The notes under the pieces are model-generated. The model searched no databases and was not told the origin of the DNA. It worked only from the letters and a program-made list of their open reading frames with translations. A stretch of 59,965 nucleotides of DNA from an uncultured Collinsella sp. (GTDB lineage: Bacteria > Actinomycetota > Coriobacteriia > Coriobacteriales > Coriobacteriaceae): positions 1-59,965 of the forward strand of contig CABUIY010000012.1 in the NCBI GenBank assembly GCA_902491765.1. The letters are read 5' to 3'. Shown piece by piece: positions 49,245 through 58,302 of this stretch (position 1 is the first letter of the stretch; the number at the start of each line of letters is the position of its first letter). The position numbers and the translations under genes are program-made.

Positions 49245-49492
49245 AGGGACCCCCCTCGTTAGACACCCGCCGATATTGTTCTGCGGACGGTGCGGGCGAT
49301 GTCCCATTATCAACCGTTCGGGCGCGTCTACGCCTACCCTTACCAAAAAACTCGCCCGTTCACAGAATTGCGAGCGGTCAAACCCAAATCCTTGGGTATA
49401 ACTGCAACAAGATAAAGTGTCCGGCGGCCAACGCGCCCGCGCCCGCCCGATGCACGAGCCCCGCGCCCGTGCGATAGACCAAGGAGGAAACC

Positions 49493-49930
49493 ATGAACGA
49501 GGGCTACACCAAGGTATTTGTTTCACTCGACGGTACTGAGCAGCAGGATTTTGTGCTCGCACGCGCCATCAAGGTCGCCGCGAACAACGGCGCCAAGCTA
49601 ATCATCGGCCACGTTATCGATTCCACGGCGCTCGAGAGCGCCGGTTCCTATCCGGTCGATCTGGTCAACGGCCTAGAGGAGGCATTTAAGAACTCCATCG
49701 CCAAGCAGCTCGAAGAGGCCAAGGCCAATCCCGATATTCCCGAGGTCGAGGTCATGATTCGCGCCGGCCGTATTCGCGAGACGCTCAAGGACGAGATGCT
49801 CGACGTGGTTAAGCCCGACCTGGTGCTCTGCGGCGCCCGCGGCCTGTCCTCGATCAAGTATGCGCTGCTGGGTTCGATTTCGACGTTCCTGCTGCGCAAC
49901 ACGGACTGCGACATCTTGGTCGTGAAGTAG
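49493..49930 (+). CDS. Universal stress protein (UspA family)
   Basis: A 145-residue UspA-domain protein. The first strand is KVFVSLDGTEQQDFVLARAIKVAANNGAKLIIGHVID, and the ATP-binding end has LVLCGARGLSSIKYALLGSISTFLLRNTDCDILVVK, close to the G-x-x-G-x(9)-G-S pattern (here G-x-R-G...G-S-I-S). AAGGAGGAAACC precedes the ATG. It is monocistronic, and its 3' region holds a large hairpin locus and then a terminator. It probably supports survival under stress; the trigger is unknown. Confidence 0.94.
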   Translation: MNEGYTKVFVSLDGTEQQDFVLARAIKVAANNGAKLIIGHVIDSTALESAGSYPVDLVNGLEEAFKNSIAKQLEEAKANPDIPEVEVMIRAGRIRETLKDEMLDVVKPDLVLCGARGLSSIKYALLGSISTFLLRNTDCDILVVK

Positions 49931-49943
49931 GTTCCTTCCCGTC

Positions 49944-50034
49944 GGCGCAAGGCCTGCGGGGTTATCACGCCGACGTCCTCGCCGCTTCGCAGCTGCGGGA
50001 TGTCGGCTTTGATAACCCCTCCCGGCCTTGCGCC
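49944..50034. other. 91-nt segmented hairpin locus B
   Basis: Three successive paired blocks: GGCGCAAGGCC/GGCCTTGCGCC (49944-49954 with 50024-50034), GGGGTTATCA/TGATAACCCC (49958-49967 with 50010-50019), and CCGACGTCC/GGATGTCGG (49970-49978 with 49998-50006, one wobble). It starts 14 nt after the Usp stop and has no T-tract; a separate terminator follows. It is comparable in architecture, though not in sequence, to the locus at 44939-45053. Confidence 0.7.
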
Positions 50035-50066
50035 TTCGTCACCGTACTTCAGCGAGTTGGCTGATT

Positions 50067-50109
50067 GAAAAATAGCGTGCCGCCCCGTTTGGGGCGGCAC
50101 GCTTTGTTT
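50067..50109. terminator. Bidirectional terminator (usp / histidine kinase)
   Basis: GCGTGCCGCCCC-GTTT-GGGGCGGCACGC, a perfect 12-bp stem, with AAAAAT before and TTTGTTT after. Confidence 0.92.
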
Positions 50110-50132
50110 GAGGCGGACATCTGCCGTGTGCG

Positions 50133-51176
50133 TTACTCGAAGTATTGAAACTTGTTGGTTGAGAAGGCAAACGTGACGACGAAGCCTTCGCCGGAGTCGG
50201 ATGCCGCGGTAACATCGATGCCCATCTTGGAGCACAGGCGCGCCACCAGGTGGAGGCCAATACCTGTTGCACGTTTGGTGGTGCGGCCGTTGTCGCCGGT
50301 AAAGCCCTTCTCGAACACGCGCGGCAGGTCGGCCGCGCTCACGCCGCAGCCGTTGTCCGCGACGGTGAGCTCGATGCGTTCGCTCGCCAGGCCCTCGTCC
50401 AGCAACGCGCCCGAAAACACGATCTTCGCGCCGTTCTCGCGCGCATATTTAATACTGTTCTGAATAAGCTGGCCCAGAATAAACTCGAGCCACTTCTCGT
50501 CGGTAAAGACCTCGAAGTCGAGGTTCTCGCACACCGGCGCCACATGTGCCGCGATGAGCTCGCGCGCGTTGGCTTTAATCGCGCCCGTCACCAAGGTCTT
50601 GAGATCCCAGCGGCGAATCAGGTAGTCGCGCTCCACGACTTCCGAGCGCGCGTAGTACAGCGCCTGGTCGATATAGCGCTCCACGCGAGTCAACTCACGG
50701 CCCAGGTCATCCACGCGCGACAGGTCGTCTTCGCTGCCGTCCAGGTTTTCCAAAATTAGATGGGCCGCCGCCAGGGGCAGCTTGGCCTCGTGGACCCAGC
50801 TCTCGATATAGTCGCGATAGTCATCGGTCTGACGCCGGCCTTCGGCAACCTCGTCGCAGGCGGCTTTGCCCACCCGGCGCAAGACCTCGTACTCGAGCTC
50901 GCCCTCGGCATAGGTCGGGCATTGCACCATCTCCTGCACCCATGCGGGACTCTCGAGCTCCTCTGCCGCACGCTCCAGCTGGCGCAGGAAACGACGACGG
51001 CGCGCGTATTCGATCACGATGCCGAGCATGCCAAAGATAAAGGACACGCCGACCGCCACGACCACGATAGAGACGGGTGCACCGGCGACCGTCAGCACAA
51101 AGCAGCTCAGCAGCACGCCGCACGTCCACACGGCGACGGGAAGCAACGCATCTTTAAAGAATTTGCCAAACGACAT
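50133..51176 (-). CDS. Sensor histidine kinase, intramembrane-sensing (BceS-like)
   Basis: A 347-residue kinase with two N-terminal membrane helices (about 8-30 and 35-57) and almost no external loop, as in intramembrane-sensing kinases. The phosphorylated His129 is in the H-box SWVHEAKLPL. The ATPase domain has QLIQNSIKYA (N-box), VADNGCGVSAADLPRVFEKGFTG (G1/F) and TGIGLHLVARLCSKMG (G2). Such kinases usually sense cell-wall antibiotics through a BceAB transporter, which is not seen nearby. It lies 9 nt after the response-regulator gene. Confidence 0.93.
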   Translation of the reverse strand: MSFGKFFKDALLPVAVWTCGVLLSCFVLTVAGAPVSIVVVAVGVSFIFGMLGIVIEYARRRRFLRQLERAAEELESPAWVQEMVQCPTYAEGELEYEVLRRVGKAACDEVAEGRRQTDDYRDYIESWVHEAKLPLAAAHLILENLDGSEDDLSRVDDLGRELTRVERYIDQALYYARSEVVERDYLIRRWDLKTLVTGAIKANARELIAAHVAPVCENLDFEVFTDEKWLEFILGQLIQNSIKYARENGAKIVFSGALLDEGLASERIELTVADNGCGVSAADLPRVFEKGFTGDNGRTTKRATGIGLHLVARLCSKMGIDVTAASDSGEGFVVTFAFSTNKFQYFE

Positions 51177-51185
51177 AGCCGACCC

Positions 51186-51857
51186 CTAGACCGAATAGCC
51201 TTGGCCGCGATGCGTGGTCAAATACCCCTTGATGCCGATTTTTTCGAGCGTGGTGCGCAGGCGGTTGATGTTGACGGTGAGCGTGTTGTCGTCCACGAAG
51301 GCATCGGAGTCCCACAGGTCCTGCATGATGGCCGAGCGCGAAACAATCTTGCCCGCGCGGCTCAGAAGCAGCGAGAGGATACGCAGCTCGTTTTTGGTGA
51401 GCTCGGTACTGGTGCCGGTTTGCATGTTGGTGACCATGGAGCGTGCGAGATCGAGCTCCAGCCCCTTGTGGACAAGTGTGCTGCGCTCGCCCGCCGCCGC
51501 GGTGCGACGCAGCAGTGCGTTGATGCGCGCCACGAGTACGCGCGCGCTGTAGGGCTTGGGAACAAAGTCATCCGCGCCGAGCGTCATGGCCATGACCTCG
51601 TCAATCTCGGTCGCGCGCGAAGTGAGGACGATGATGGGAACCTCGGATTCGCGGCGAACCTCATGGCAGATATGCTGGCCGTCCTTGACGGGAAGCGTCA
51701 GGTCGAGCAGTACCAGGTCGGGCGCGGCGGCGAGAATATCGCGCGAGACATGCTCGAACAACTCGCAGGTCTCGACCGCAAAACCGGCACGGGCAAGGAT
51801 GTCGGCAAGCTCGCGACGAATGGGCTCGTCGTCCTCAACGATATAGATTAGCGCCAT
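51186..51857 (-). CDS. OmpR-family response regulator
   Basis: A 223-residue regulator. The receiver domain holds the acidic pair E8-D9-D10, phospho-acceptor D52 (LVLLDLTLPVKDG), the conserved Thr in LTSRATEID and Lys in VPKPYSARVL. A winged-helix DNA-binding domain follows (about 125-223; LTKNELRILSLLLSRAGKIVSRS and INRLRTTLEKIGI). It is the partner of the kinase immediately downstream. Target genes are unknown; uppP is a candidate by proximity and function only. Length is normal. Confidence 0.94.
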   Translation of the reverse strand: MALIYIVEDDEPIRRELADILARAGFAVETCELFEHVSRDILAAAPDLVLLDLTLPVKDGQHICHEVRRESEVPIIVLTSRATEIDEVMAMTLGADDFVPKPYSARVLVARINALLRRTAAAGERSTLVHKGLELDLARSMVTNMQTGTSTELTKNELRILSLLLSRAGKIVSRSAIMQDLWDSDAFVDDNTLTVNINRLRTTLEKIGIKGYLTTHRGQGYSV

Positions 51858-52030
51858 GGATTCCGCCCCCCTCTTGGTTGTCTTGCCCCATTATGACCGC
51901 GGATCCGCAGATACGCGCCTCACGCGGCACCAAAGTGACAGAACTGTTCGCGAGTGGCAGAGGCTTGCCTCTCGCTCGCGACGAGCACGGGAATTAAATG
52001 AGTTTTTAATCCCCGTCCCAGAAACATCAT

Positions 52031-52738
52031 TTAGCGGCGGGCACGGAGCTTTTCGTAGCCTTCGGCGAAGAAGGCGACCGTGGCGGCGTCGGAGTCGGCG
52101 GCGTCGGAGTCGGCGGCGGCAACCACACCGTGCTCGTCGCTCACCAGAAACAGCGCACCCTTGAGCTGCGCGGGAATGTCTACGCGCGTGACCGGGATGC
52201 CCTTGGTCTGGGCCAGTTGCTCGATGAGCGTCGCCGTGCCGCACAGGCACTCGTCCGCTGGCGCCACAAAGGCAAGCTCGCCGTTGTTGACGGCAGCAAG
52301 CAGCTCGGGCGCCACGCCGGTCTCGTCGGCCTCGGAGCGGGCCTCGGCGGAGCGGGCACGCAGCGCCTTGGCCGACGTATCGGTTAGCGGCTCGTACTCC
52401 CCCACCGTCATGGCGGCGTTGCCGTTGACGTCGATCACCAGCATGAGCACGCCGTCGCGTGCGGCGTAATCGCCCTCGGCAAGCGACCACTCAACGTGCT
52501 GTTTGGCCCAGCTGAGCATGTTATGAGTAAGCGGCTCGCCCTGCACCAGGCGCTCGGACAGCGCACGAATGTGGCGGTTGAGCATGGGCACCTTTTTGTT
52601 GGACATGCGCCAACGACAGACAAGCGCGGGCTTGTCGAGCGTGAACTTCTCGACCGCCTCCTGATTGGCGCAAAATTCCTCGTACGCACGCTGATCCTCG
52701 GCATTGCCAAACAGCTCGGCATCATCAATCTGGGGCAT
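52031..52738 (-). CDS. Hypothetical protein with acidic C-terminal repeat
   Basis: About 235 residues from the ATG at 52738 (GAAAGGTATGACC upstream). I do not recognise the family. There are no membrane helices. The N-terminal half is mixed helix and strand (WRMSNKKVPMLNRHIRALSERL; DGVLMLVIDVNGNAAMTVGEY), and the middle contains a Cys pair (ECLCG). Near the C-terminus the peptide S-D-A-A-D-S-D-A-A comes from a short tandem DNA repeat (GCGGCGTCGGAGTC units near 52083-52110). It lies downstream of purH and is probably a separate unit, since a terminator separates them. Confidence 0.72.
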   Translation of the reverse strand: MPQIDDAELFGNAEDQRAYEEFCANQEAVEKFTLDKPALVCRWRMSNKKVPMLNRHIRALSERLVQGEPLTHNMLSWAKQHVEWSLAEGDYAARDGVLMLVIDVNGNAAMTVGEYEPLTDTSAKALRARSAEARSEADETGVAPELLAAVNNGELAFVAPADECLCGTATLIEQLAQTKGIPVTRVDIPAQLKGALFLVSDEHGVVAAADSDAADSDAATVAFFAEGYEKLRARR

Positions 52739-52778
52739 GGTCATACCTTTCGTGTTAGTCATTCCGTCCTCTTATACC

Positions 52779-52814
52779 AAAAAGACGGCCCTCCAAACGG
52801 AGCGACCGTCTTTT
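52779..52814 (-). terminator. Terminator of purH
   Basis: AAAAGACGG pairs with CCGTCTTTT across a 17-nt loop; the T-run on the minus strand is TTTTT. It lies 30 nt after the purH stop. Confidence 0.82.
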
Positions 52815-52843
52815 GCAGAGATTATTTTGTTCCGGGGCGAAAC

Positions 52844-54451
52844 TTAGTGCCTAAAGTGGCGGGCGCCGGTAAAGACCATAGCAATATTGTGCTCGTTGCA
52901 GGCCTGAATGCTCTCGTCATCGCGCTTGGAGCCGCCGGGCTGGATGATGCAGGTCACGCCGTGTGCGGCAAGCACGTCGACGTTGTCGCGGAACGGGAAG
53001 AACGCGTCGCTTGCACAGGCAAAGCCGCCCTTCTCCACGCCCTCGCGCTCGCAGAAGTCCTCGGCGCGCTCGCAGGCAAGTAGCGCAGAGTCAACGCGGT
53101 TAGGCTGACCCGGGCCCATGCCAATGCCGGCCTTACCCTTGGAGACCAGGATGGCGTTGGACTTAACGCCCTTGCAGACCTTCCAGGCAAACTCGAGCTC
53201 GGCCATCTCGGCGTCGGTGGGCTTGCGGTCGGTGGGGAACGTAAAGGTCGCGGGATCCTCGGTCACGTGGTCGACCTCCTGCACCAGCATGCCGCCGTCG
53301 ACGGAGCGCAGCTCCACCTGAGCGCCGTGGTCCACGCCGCCGGTCGCCAACACGCGCAGGTTGGGGCGCTTGGCCATGCGCTCGAGCGCCTCGGCGGCGT
53401 AGCTCGGGGCGATGATGACCTCGACGAACTGCTTGTTCTGATCGGCAAAGTGCTCAACCAGATCAAAGGGAACCTCGCGGTTGCAGGCGATGATGCCGCC
53501 GAAGGCGCTCTTGGGATCGCAGGCAAAAGCGCGGTCGTAGGCAGCCGTGATGTCCTCGGCAACGGCGGAACCGCAGGGGTTCTGGTGCTTGAGGATTACG
53601 CAGGCCGGCTCGTCGAACTCGCGGACCAGGTTCCAAGCGGCGTCGGCATCCAGATAGTTGTTGTAGCTGAGCGGCTTGCCCTGGATCTGCTTGGAGCCCA
53701 CGAGCGGGAACTGCGAGCTCGCGGTGTTCTCGCAGCCCTCGGCAAAGCGATAGACTGTGGCTTTCTGCTGCGGGTTCTCGCCATAGCGCAGGTCGTCGAC
53801 CTTCTCCAGCGAAATCTCGAGCTTGGCAGAGGTGTCCGCCACGTCGCTTGCCTGGGCGGCGAGCCAGCGGGAGATGGCCGTGTCGTAGGCGGCGGTGGTC
53901 TGGTAGACCTTCACCTGCAGGCGACGACGGGTGGAAAGCGTGGTGCAGCCACCGGTCTCGTGCATCTCGGCCAGGACGGCATCATAGTCGGCCGGGTCGG
54001 AAATGACGGTAACGCTCGTGGCGTTCTTGGCGGCAGAGCGCAGCATGGAGGGGCCACCGATGTCGATGTGCTCGATGGCGTCCGCGAAGGTGACCTCAGG
54101 GTTGGCGACGGTCTTCTCGAACTCGTACAGGTTGACGACGACCAGATCGATCAGCTTAATGCCGTGCTGAGCCGCCTCCTGCATGTGTTGCTCGGAATCG
54201 CGGCGGGCCAGCAGCGCGCCATGAACCTTGGGGTGCAGGGTCTTAACGCGGCCGTCCATCATCTCGGGATAGCCCGTGAACTCCTCGATGGGGGTTACGG
54301 GAACGCCCGCGTCCTCGATGGCACGAGCCGTGCCGCCCGTAGAGATGATCTCGACGCCAAAGTCGTCAACCAGCGTCCGTGCGAAATCGACGACGCCCGT
54401 CTTATCGGTAACCGAGATCAACGCGCGTGCGATCTTCACATCAGATCCCAT
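52844..54451 (-). CDS. purH: Bifunctional AICAR formyltransferase / IMP cyclohydrolase
   Basis: A 535-residue enzyme for the last two steps of IMP synthesis. The N-terminal IMP cyclohydrolase domain (about 1-195) starts RALISVTDKTGVVDFARTL and has STGGTARAIEDAGV. The formyltransferase domain carries the catalytic Lys-His pair in ILKHQNPCGSAVAE and the late DAFFPFRDNVDVLAAHGV...IQPGGSKRDDE. Length is typical. GAGGACTGC precedes the ATG. It is not flanked by other pur genes here. Confidence 0.97.
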   Translation of the reverse strand: MGSDVKIARALISVTDKTGVVDFARTLVDDFGVEIISTGGTARAIEDAGVPVTPIEEFTGYPEMMDGRVKTLHPKVHGALLARRDSEQHMQEAAQHGIKLIDLVVVNLYEFEKTVANPEVTFADAIEHIDIGGPSMLRSAAKNATSVTVISDPADYDAVLAEMHETGGCTTLSTRRRLQVKVYQTTAAYDTAISRWLAAQASDVADTSAKLEISLEKVDDLRYGENPQQKATVYRFAEGCENTASSQFPLVGSKQIQGKPLSYNNYLDADAAWNLVREFDEPACVILKHQNPCGSAVAEDITAAYDRAFACDPKSAFGGIIACNREVPFDLVEHFADQNKQFVEVIIAPSYAAEALERMAKRPNLRVLATGGVDHGAQVELRSVDGGMLVQEVDHVTEDPATFTFPTDRKPTDAEMAELEFAWKVCKGVKSNAILVSKGKAGIGMGPGQPNRVDSALLACERAEDFCEREGVEKGGFACASDAFFPFRDNVDVLAAHGVTCIIQPGGSKRDDESIQACNEHNIAMVFTGARHFRH

Positions 54452-54722
54452 GCAGTCCTCCTGTCTGGTACGCCGCCGTGCTCTGTGAGTCGGTGATACG
54501 TCGATCTGCAGCGCTCGCGCAGCGGCATTGAAAATACTGATTTAATGTAGCGCATCGAGCGCATCGATGCACCCCGCAACGGGCGCATGTGCAGAAAAAG
54601 TTTGCGAGCGGAGGGGATGGCACCGGGCACGGTGAGTTCATGGAACACAGGGGCACCATAATTTGATGCCAATGGCGTGGTAGAACTGTGCTCGATATGC
54701 ATCCGCAAAAGAAAGAGGCACC

Positions 54723-55364
54723 ATGGTCTCGCGGGTTCTCTACCGACCGTTTGATACCGAAGACTTCGACGCCATCGCGCTGATTCTGCAGCAGCTTTGG
54801 CATAACAATTCGGATAACGATGAGTACAACCGCCTTGAGGCCGCGTGCGACCTCGCCTATTGCCTTTCGTCGTCGACGTTTTCACAGGTTGCCGTAATCG
54901 ACGGTCAGGCGCGTGGCATTTCGCTCGCGCGTGCGGGACAGAGCTCCGGCGCCACTATCAACGAGCATTGGATGGATACCGAACGCGCGCTGCTATCGCA
55001 GATGCGTGAGCTAGAGCCCGATGCGTGCGCCGAGTATCTCTCGTTTGTGCGCGCAACCATCCGAACCAACAACCGCCTGCTCGAGAGCAGCCCGTTGCCG
55101 CACGACAACGAGGTCACGCTGCTTGCCGTGGATCGCGATGTCCATGGCCTGGGCGTTGGCACGGTTCTGCTCGATGCCGCCGTCTCGCACCTGTCCTCGC
55201 TTGGAGCGACGAGGGCGCACCTGTACACCGACTCCAACTGCTCGTGGAAGTTCTACGAGCTGCACGGCTTTAAGCGCACGGCCACGCACCGCGCCAACCG
55301 CGAAGAGCGCCGTCACGACATGCCGCGCGAAAGCTTCCTCTACGAACTCGATCTAACAGCCTAA
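54723..55364 (+). CDS. GNAT-family N-acetyltransferase
   Basis: A 213-residue GCN5-related acetyltransferase. The acetyl-CoA loop is in LLAVDRDVHGLGVGTVLLDAAVSHL (about residues 137-161, R-x-x-G-x-G form as D-V-H-G-L-G-V-G-T), followed by GATRAHLYTDSNCSWKFYELHGFKRT, a typical C-terminal GNAT motif. The substrate is unknown. The ATG has AAAGAGGCACC upstream. It stands alone; a repeat unit and the second inverted-repeat element follow it. Confidence 0.9.
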   Translation: MVSRVLYRPFDTEDFDAIALILQQLWHNNSDNDEYNRLEAACDLAYCLSSSTFSQVAVIDGQARGISLARAGQSSGATINEHWMDTERALLSQMRELEPDACAEYLSFVRATIRTNNRLLESSPLPHDNEVTLLAVDRDVHGLGVGTVLLDAAVSHLSSLGATRAHLYTDSNCSWKFYELHGFKRTATHRANREERRHDMPRESFLYELDLTA

Positions 55365-55367
55365 ACC

Positions 55368-55462
55368 CGGCAGTTAGGGACGTTCCTTTTGTGCCGGCAC
55401 CCCGGGACACTCCTTGGCAGCAACCGCACCTAGTCGTTGGGGACATTCTTGGGTAGCACAGT
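55368..55462. repeat. Degenerate GGGACGTTC repeat cluster
   Basis: CGGCAGTTAGGGACGTTCCTTTTGTGCCGG is one arm of the 27590 palindrome plus a short closure. Next come GGGACACTCCTTGGCAG and CTAGTCGTTGGGGACATTCTTGGG, which resemble the cores at 0.1 kb and 26.4 kb. Pairing is incomplete, so these look like decayed units. Confidence 0.65.
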
Positions 55463-55511
55463 CGACGAAACCCTCGTTGGCGTCGCCCTATAGAGGGGTC
55501 TGCAAATAGCT

Positions 55512-55741
55512 GTGGGCAAAAAACATCAAATATGAGTACTGTTACCTTTTTAGTAGCAGCGATTTGGGGCATTTTAGAGGCTTTTAGACATAGCAGCCAG
55601 TCAGGCGAGCTGACGTATTTCCACAAATGTTCAATAAAATGGGCCCCTAACGAGAGATAATCTCATTAGGGGCCCATTATTTAGTGCAAATATATGTCAC
55701 TATAATGGCAACAGTATTCATATTTGGCATTTTTTGCCCAC
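55512..55741. mobile_element. 230-bp inverted-repeat element, copy 2
   Basis: The left end GTGGGCAAAAAACATCAAATATGAGTACTG and the right end, read in reverse (GTGGGCAAAAAATGCCAAATATGAATACTG), are inverted repeats with four mismatches. They match the ends of copy 1 at 20512-20726. The core has no ORF; it carries a nested perfect 13-bp stem AATGGGCCCCTAA/TTAGGGGCCCATT (55638-55650 with 55666-55678). Cores of the two copies align only weakly, for example TATTCCACA/TATTTCCACA. Confidence 0.75.
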
Positions 55742-55856
55742 TGCCCCCTGTGTGGGGATCCGTAACGGAAAGATAGACCCATTTCAAAGCATAAAAATGG
55801 GATAGATTTTCCGCCAACAGTCGCCGGAGAAGATCCATCCCAAAAATCAGAGCGCG

Positions 55857-57800
55857 CTAGAACGTTCCGCCGCCGCCTCCGCCGACGCCGCCGCCTCCGC
55901 CGCCAGAGAAGCCGCCGCCTCCGCCGCCGCCCGAGCTGTCGGAGCTCGACGCCAGCTCACGGATGCTCTCGTGATACACGTCATCGAACGAATCGAGCGG
56001 AGACTCGATACCGTAATGATGGTAGTACCACCAGTAGCAGGGATAATTGTCATAGAAGCCGTCGGCCTCGCGCACCTCGGGCGGCACGGCCTCGGCAAGC
56101 TGACGCAGCACTTCCTTGGAAACACCCAGCGCCACGCCCATCACCAGCAGCTTGTTCCACAGCACCAGATCGCCCGGGACGGCTTCCTTTAGACGAGTGA
56201 AGTCCTCGAGCCAATGCTTAAGTGCCTTGCAGCGAGCCGCCACCTCGGCGCCCTCCGGCGTAAAGCGGCGAAACGTAAGGCCCACGCCGATACCCACCAG
56301 CACAATCGGCACCGAGATAACCGCGGCGGTGATGTTCGCCTGTGCGCCATCGGTAAAGAAAATGGATCCCACGGGAACAAAGGCAATCAGGATACCAAGA
56401 ACCAGGCAAAACACCATTGCAACAATGCCGTCCGAGGCAACGTACTCGCTATCGGCCAGCTTGCCCTTAACGGTGTTCTGATAGTCCTCGAGCTTATCAC
56501 CCACGGGTGTAGCGTGCTGCTTGACGTAGTGCTGCAGCTCGTCGAACGTGCGCGAACGGTCACCGTTCTCGTCAGGCTTAGCACCGGCAAAGAAGACCTT
56601 GAGCACCATGTGGTCAATGCCCTTGGCCGACTTCCAGCCCGCATCACTCACCGTCACGCGATACGTCTGCTCTTCTTTTTCACGCCCCAACAGACCCTTC
56701 TTGGCCTTGGTCACGGTCGCCTGCTCCAGCTTGATCACACGGTCGTCAGTGAGCTTCATGAGCGTGGCGATATATGCCTGGTCGGGCACCTCGTTCCAGC
56801 TCATGAGGGCCGAAAGCACGGCGGGATGGTCGGCCGAAGGCACATCGCGGAAATATTCGTCCTGGAAAAGCGGCTTGGGCTTGCGGCGGCGCAGCTTGAG
56901 CATAACGATTGTGCCGGTAAAGGCCACCGCCGCAACAACACTTAGCACGGCAAGTGCATTGGCAATCATGCGAGCGTGAGCGCGGCGGGCGTTAGCTTCG
57001 TCGGCCCATTCCTTCTCTTCGCTCAGGATCGTTGACATGCGCTCTTCGCCCGAAGCGGCAAGCTGCGGCACCCAGTCGCTAGGGAAGGCGATGCGTGCCT
57101 CGGCGAATTCGCCCTGGTGCACGCAGGGAATGGTATAGGTGACCATGGGCTCGTCCTCATCGAGCGACACGTCGCCCGTCAGCGGACCATGGCCCCATGC
57201 GCGGAAGTTATCGCCCTTGACGGCCGCCGTCCCGGCAGCGGCATTCGCGAAGCGCACTTCCATCTCAACGTCATCGGAGTCCGCGGACCAGCCGTCGCCC
57301 ACAAACTTCCAGTAGAGCTCGGCGGTATCGGCCCAGTTCATGACCGCACCGGTCATGGTGTAGCTCACGTAATAGATCGCGCTGTCGCCGCTCTCGTGAG
57401 GGCTGAACACCTTAATCCTTACGCCGTCACCGGTCTGCTCGACCGTGTAGACGCCAGAGTCGCCCTTGTTCGCGCTATCGACTTTGTTAAACGCAGTGTC
57501 CTCTTCCTCGACACTCAGCACATCGACGCCCGCCGAGCCGCCCTGCTGGTTGGAGCCCGTATTGATCTCCCAAAACACGCCGTTGATGTCGTCATCGAAA
57601 TCAAACTGGCGCCCCTCGACAACGGTCAGCGAGCCGTCGGCCTCGACCGTGGCACCGATATAGGTTTGGGTCATGGAGTAGCCGTCGGCGTGTGCGGCGG
57701 CGGGCAGTAGCAGCAACGCAAGCGCGATGAGTGCGCAGACGGAAGCAAATCGCGCAAACAGGTGGCGCTGCCGGCTGACTTTGGCGGCGAGGGTGTTCAT
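55857..57800 (-). CDS. DUF2207 membrane protein with Gly-rich tail
   Basis: A 647-residue protein from the ATG at 57800 (AAAGGATGTGCCT upstream). It has a signal peptide (about 1-39, ending AAAHADG), an extracytoplasmic DUF2207 domain (YSMTQTYIGATVEADGSLTVVEGRQFDFDDDINGVFWEI onward) and a membrane helix near residues 275-300. A cytoplasmic wing domain follows, then two further helices (VAMVFCLVLGILIAFVPVG and ITAAVISVPIVLVGIGVGL), and a tail of poly-Gly runs broken by Phe and Ser. DUF2207 proteins are common in gut actinobacteria and Firmicutes; the function is unknown. It appears monocistronic. Confidence 0.88.
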   Translation of the reverse strand: MNTLAAKVSRQRHLFARFASVCALIALALLLLPAAAHADGYSMTQTYIGATVEADGSLTVVEGRQFDFDDDINGVFWEINTGSNQQGGSAGVDVLSVEEEDTAFNKVDSANKGDSGVYTVEQTGDGVRIKVFSPHESGDSAIYYVSYTMTGAVMNWADTAELYWKFVGDGWSADSDDVEMEVRFANAAAGTAAVKGDNFRAWGHGPLTGDVSLDEDEPMVTYTIPCVHQGEFAEARIAFPSDWVPQLAASGEERMSTILSEEKEWADEANARRAHARMIANALAVLSVVAAVAFTGTIVMLKLRRRKPKPLFQDEYFRDVPSADHPAVLSALMSWNEVPDQAYIATLMKLTDDRVIKLEQATVTKAKKGLLGREKEEQTYRVTVSDAGWKSAKGIDHMVLKVFFAGAKPDENGDRSRTFDELQHYVKQHATPVGDKLEDYQNTVKGKLADSEYVASDGIVAMVFCLVLGILIAFVPVGSIFFTDGAQANITAAVISVPIVLVGIGVGLTFRRFTPEGAEVAARCKALKHWLEDFTRLKEAVPGDLVLWNKLLVMGVALGVSKEVLRQLAEAVPPEVREADGFYDNYPCYWWYYHHYGIESPLDSFDDVYHESIRELASSSDSSGGGGGGGFSGGGGGGVGGGGGGTF

Positions 57801-57916
57801 AGGCACATCCTTTGTCTGTAAAACCAACAGCGCCATTGTCCCACGTTTGTGGGTACGCATGGCGAACATCTAGGCGACCGGAGCGCCAAACGGGATGAAA
57901 GTCACGCCCGCGGCCG

Positions 57917-57968
57917 GCACCTGGGGACATTCCTTATCTGCCGGCAATCTGGAACACTCCTTGGCATA
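57917..57968. repeat. Degenerate repeat units in the DUF2207 upstream region
   Basis: CTGGGGACATTCCTTATCTGCCGGCA and CTGGAACACTCCTTGGCA resemble decayed arms of the GGGACGTTCC palindromes. The surrounding 57801-58136 carries no convincing gene on either strand. Confidence 0.5.
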
Positions 57969-58136
57969 GCCCGCTCCGGCAATAGATACCACTTCATAGC
58001 TCCGTCACAGGTGTAGCGGCTTTGTGTTGCCGCGGCGTAAGCCGATTAAGCCGGCGAGCGAGGGGCATAAAGCAGTTGAGCGAAAACGGTTTGCCCCTTT
58101 GCCGTTCGCTTGAGGATCATGTCCCCCTTTTCCGCG

Positions 58137-58172
58137 GAAACCCCGGCAGTTGCGAAGAGCTGCCGGGGTTTC
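58137..58172 (+). terminator. Terminator-like hairpin upstream of gluQ
   Basis: AAACCCCGGCAG-loop-CTGCCGGGGTTT, a perfect 12-bp stem at 58138-58149/58160-58171, followed by CTGTCGTTTG. No gene precedes it on either strand within 300 nt, so it may end a short untranslated transcript. Confidence 0.55.
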
Positions 58173-58302
58173 TGTCGTTTGAGGGGGTTGAAGGGGCTGA
58201 GCTTGGGGCGGTAATCGAGGTGTTGAGTCGGTGCCCGCCGCGCACAACACGCAGCCTCGGCAACTCGCGAGCATCGACGACGCCCCCCACCTCACCCCGC
58301 GC

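Noticed and set aside
49944..50034. Integron attC site
   Set aside because: The folded shape is suggestive, but the GTTRRRY/RYYYAAC core sites are not present and no integrase is seen.
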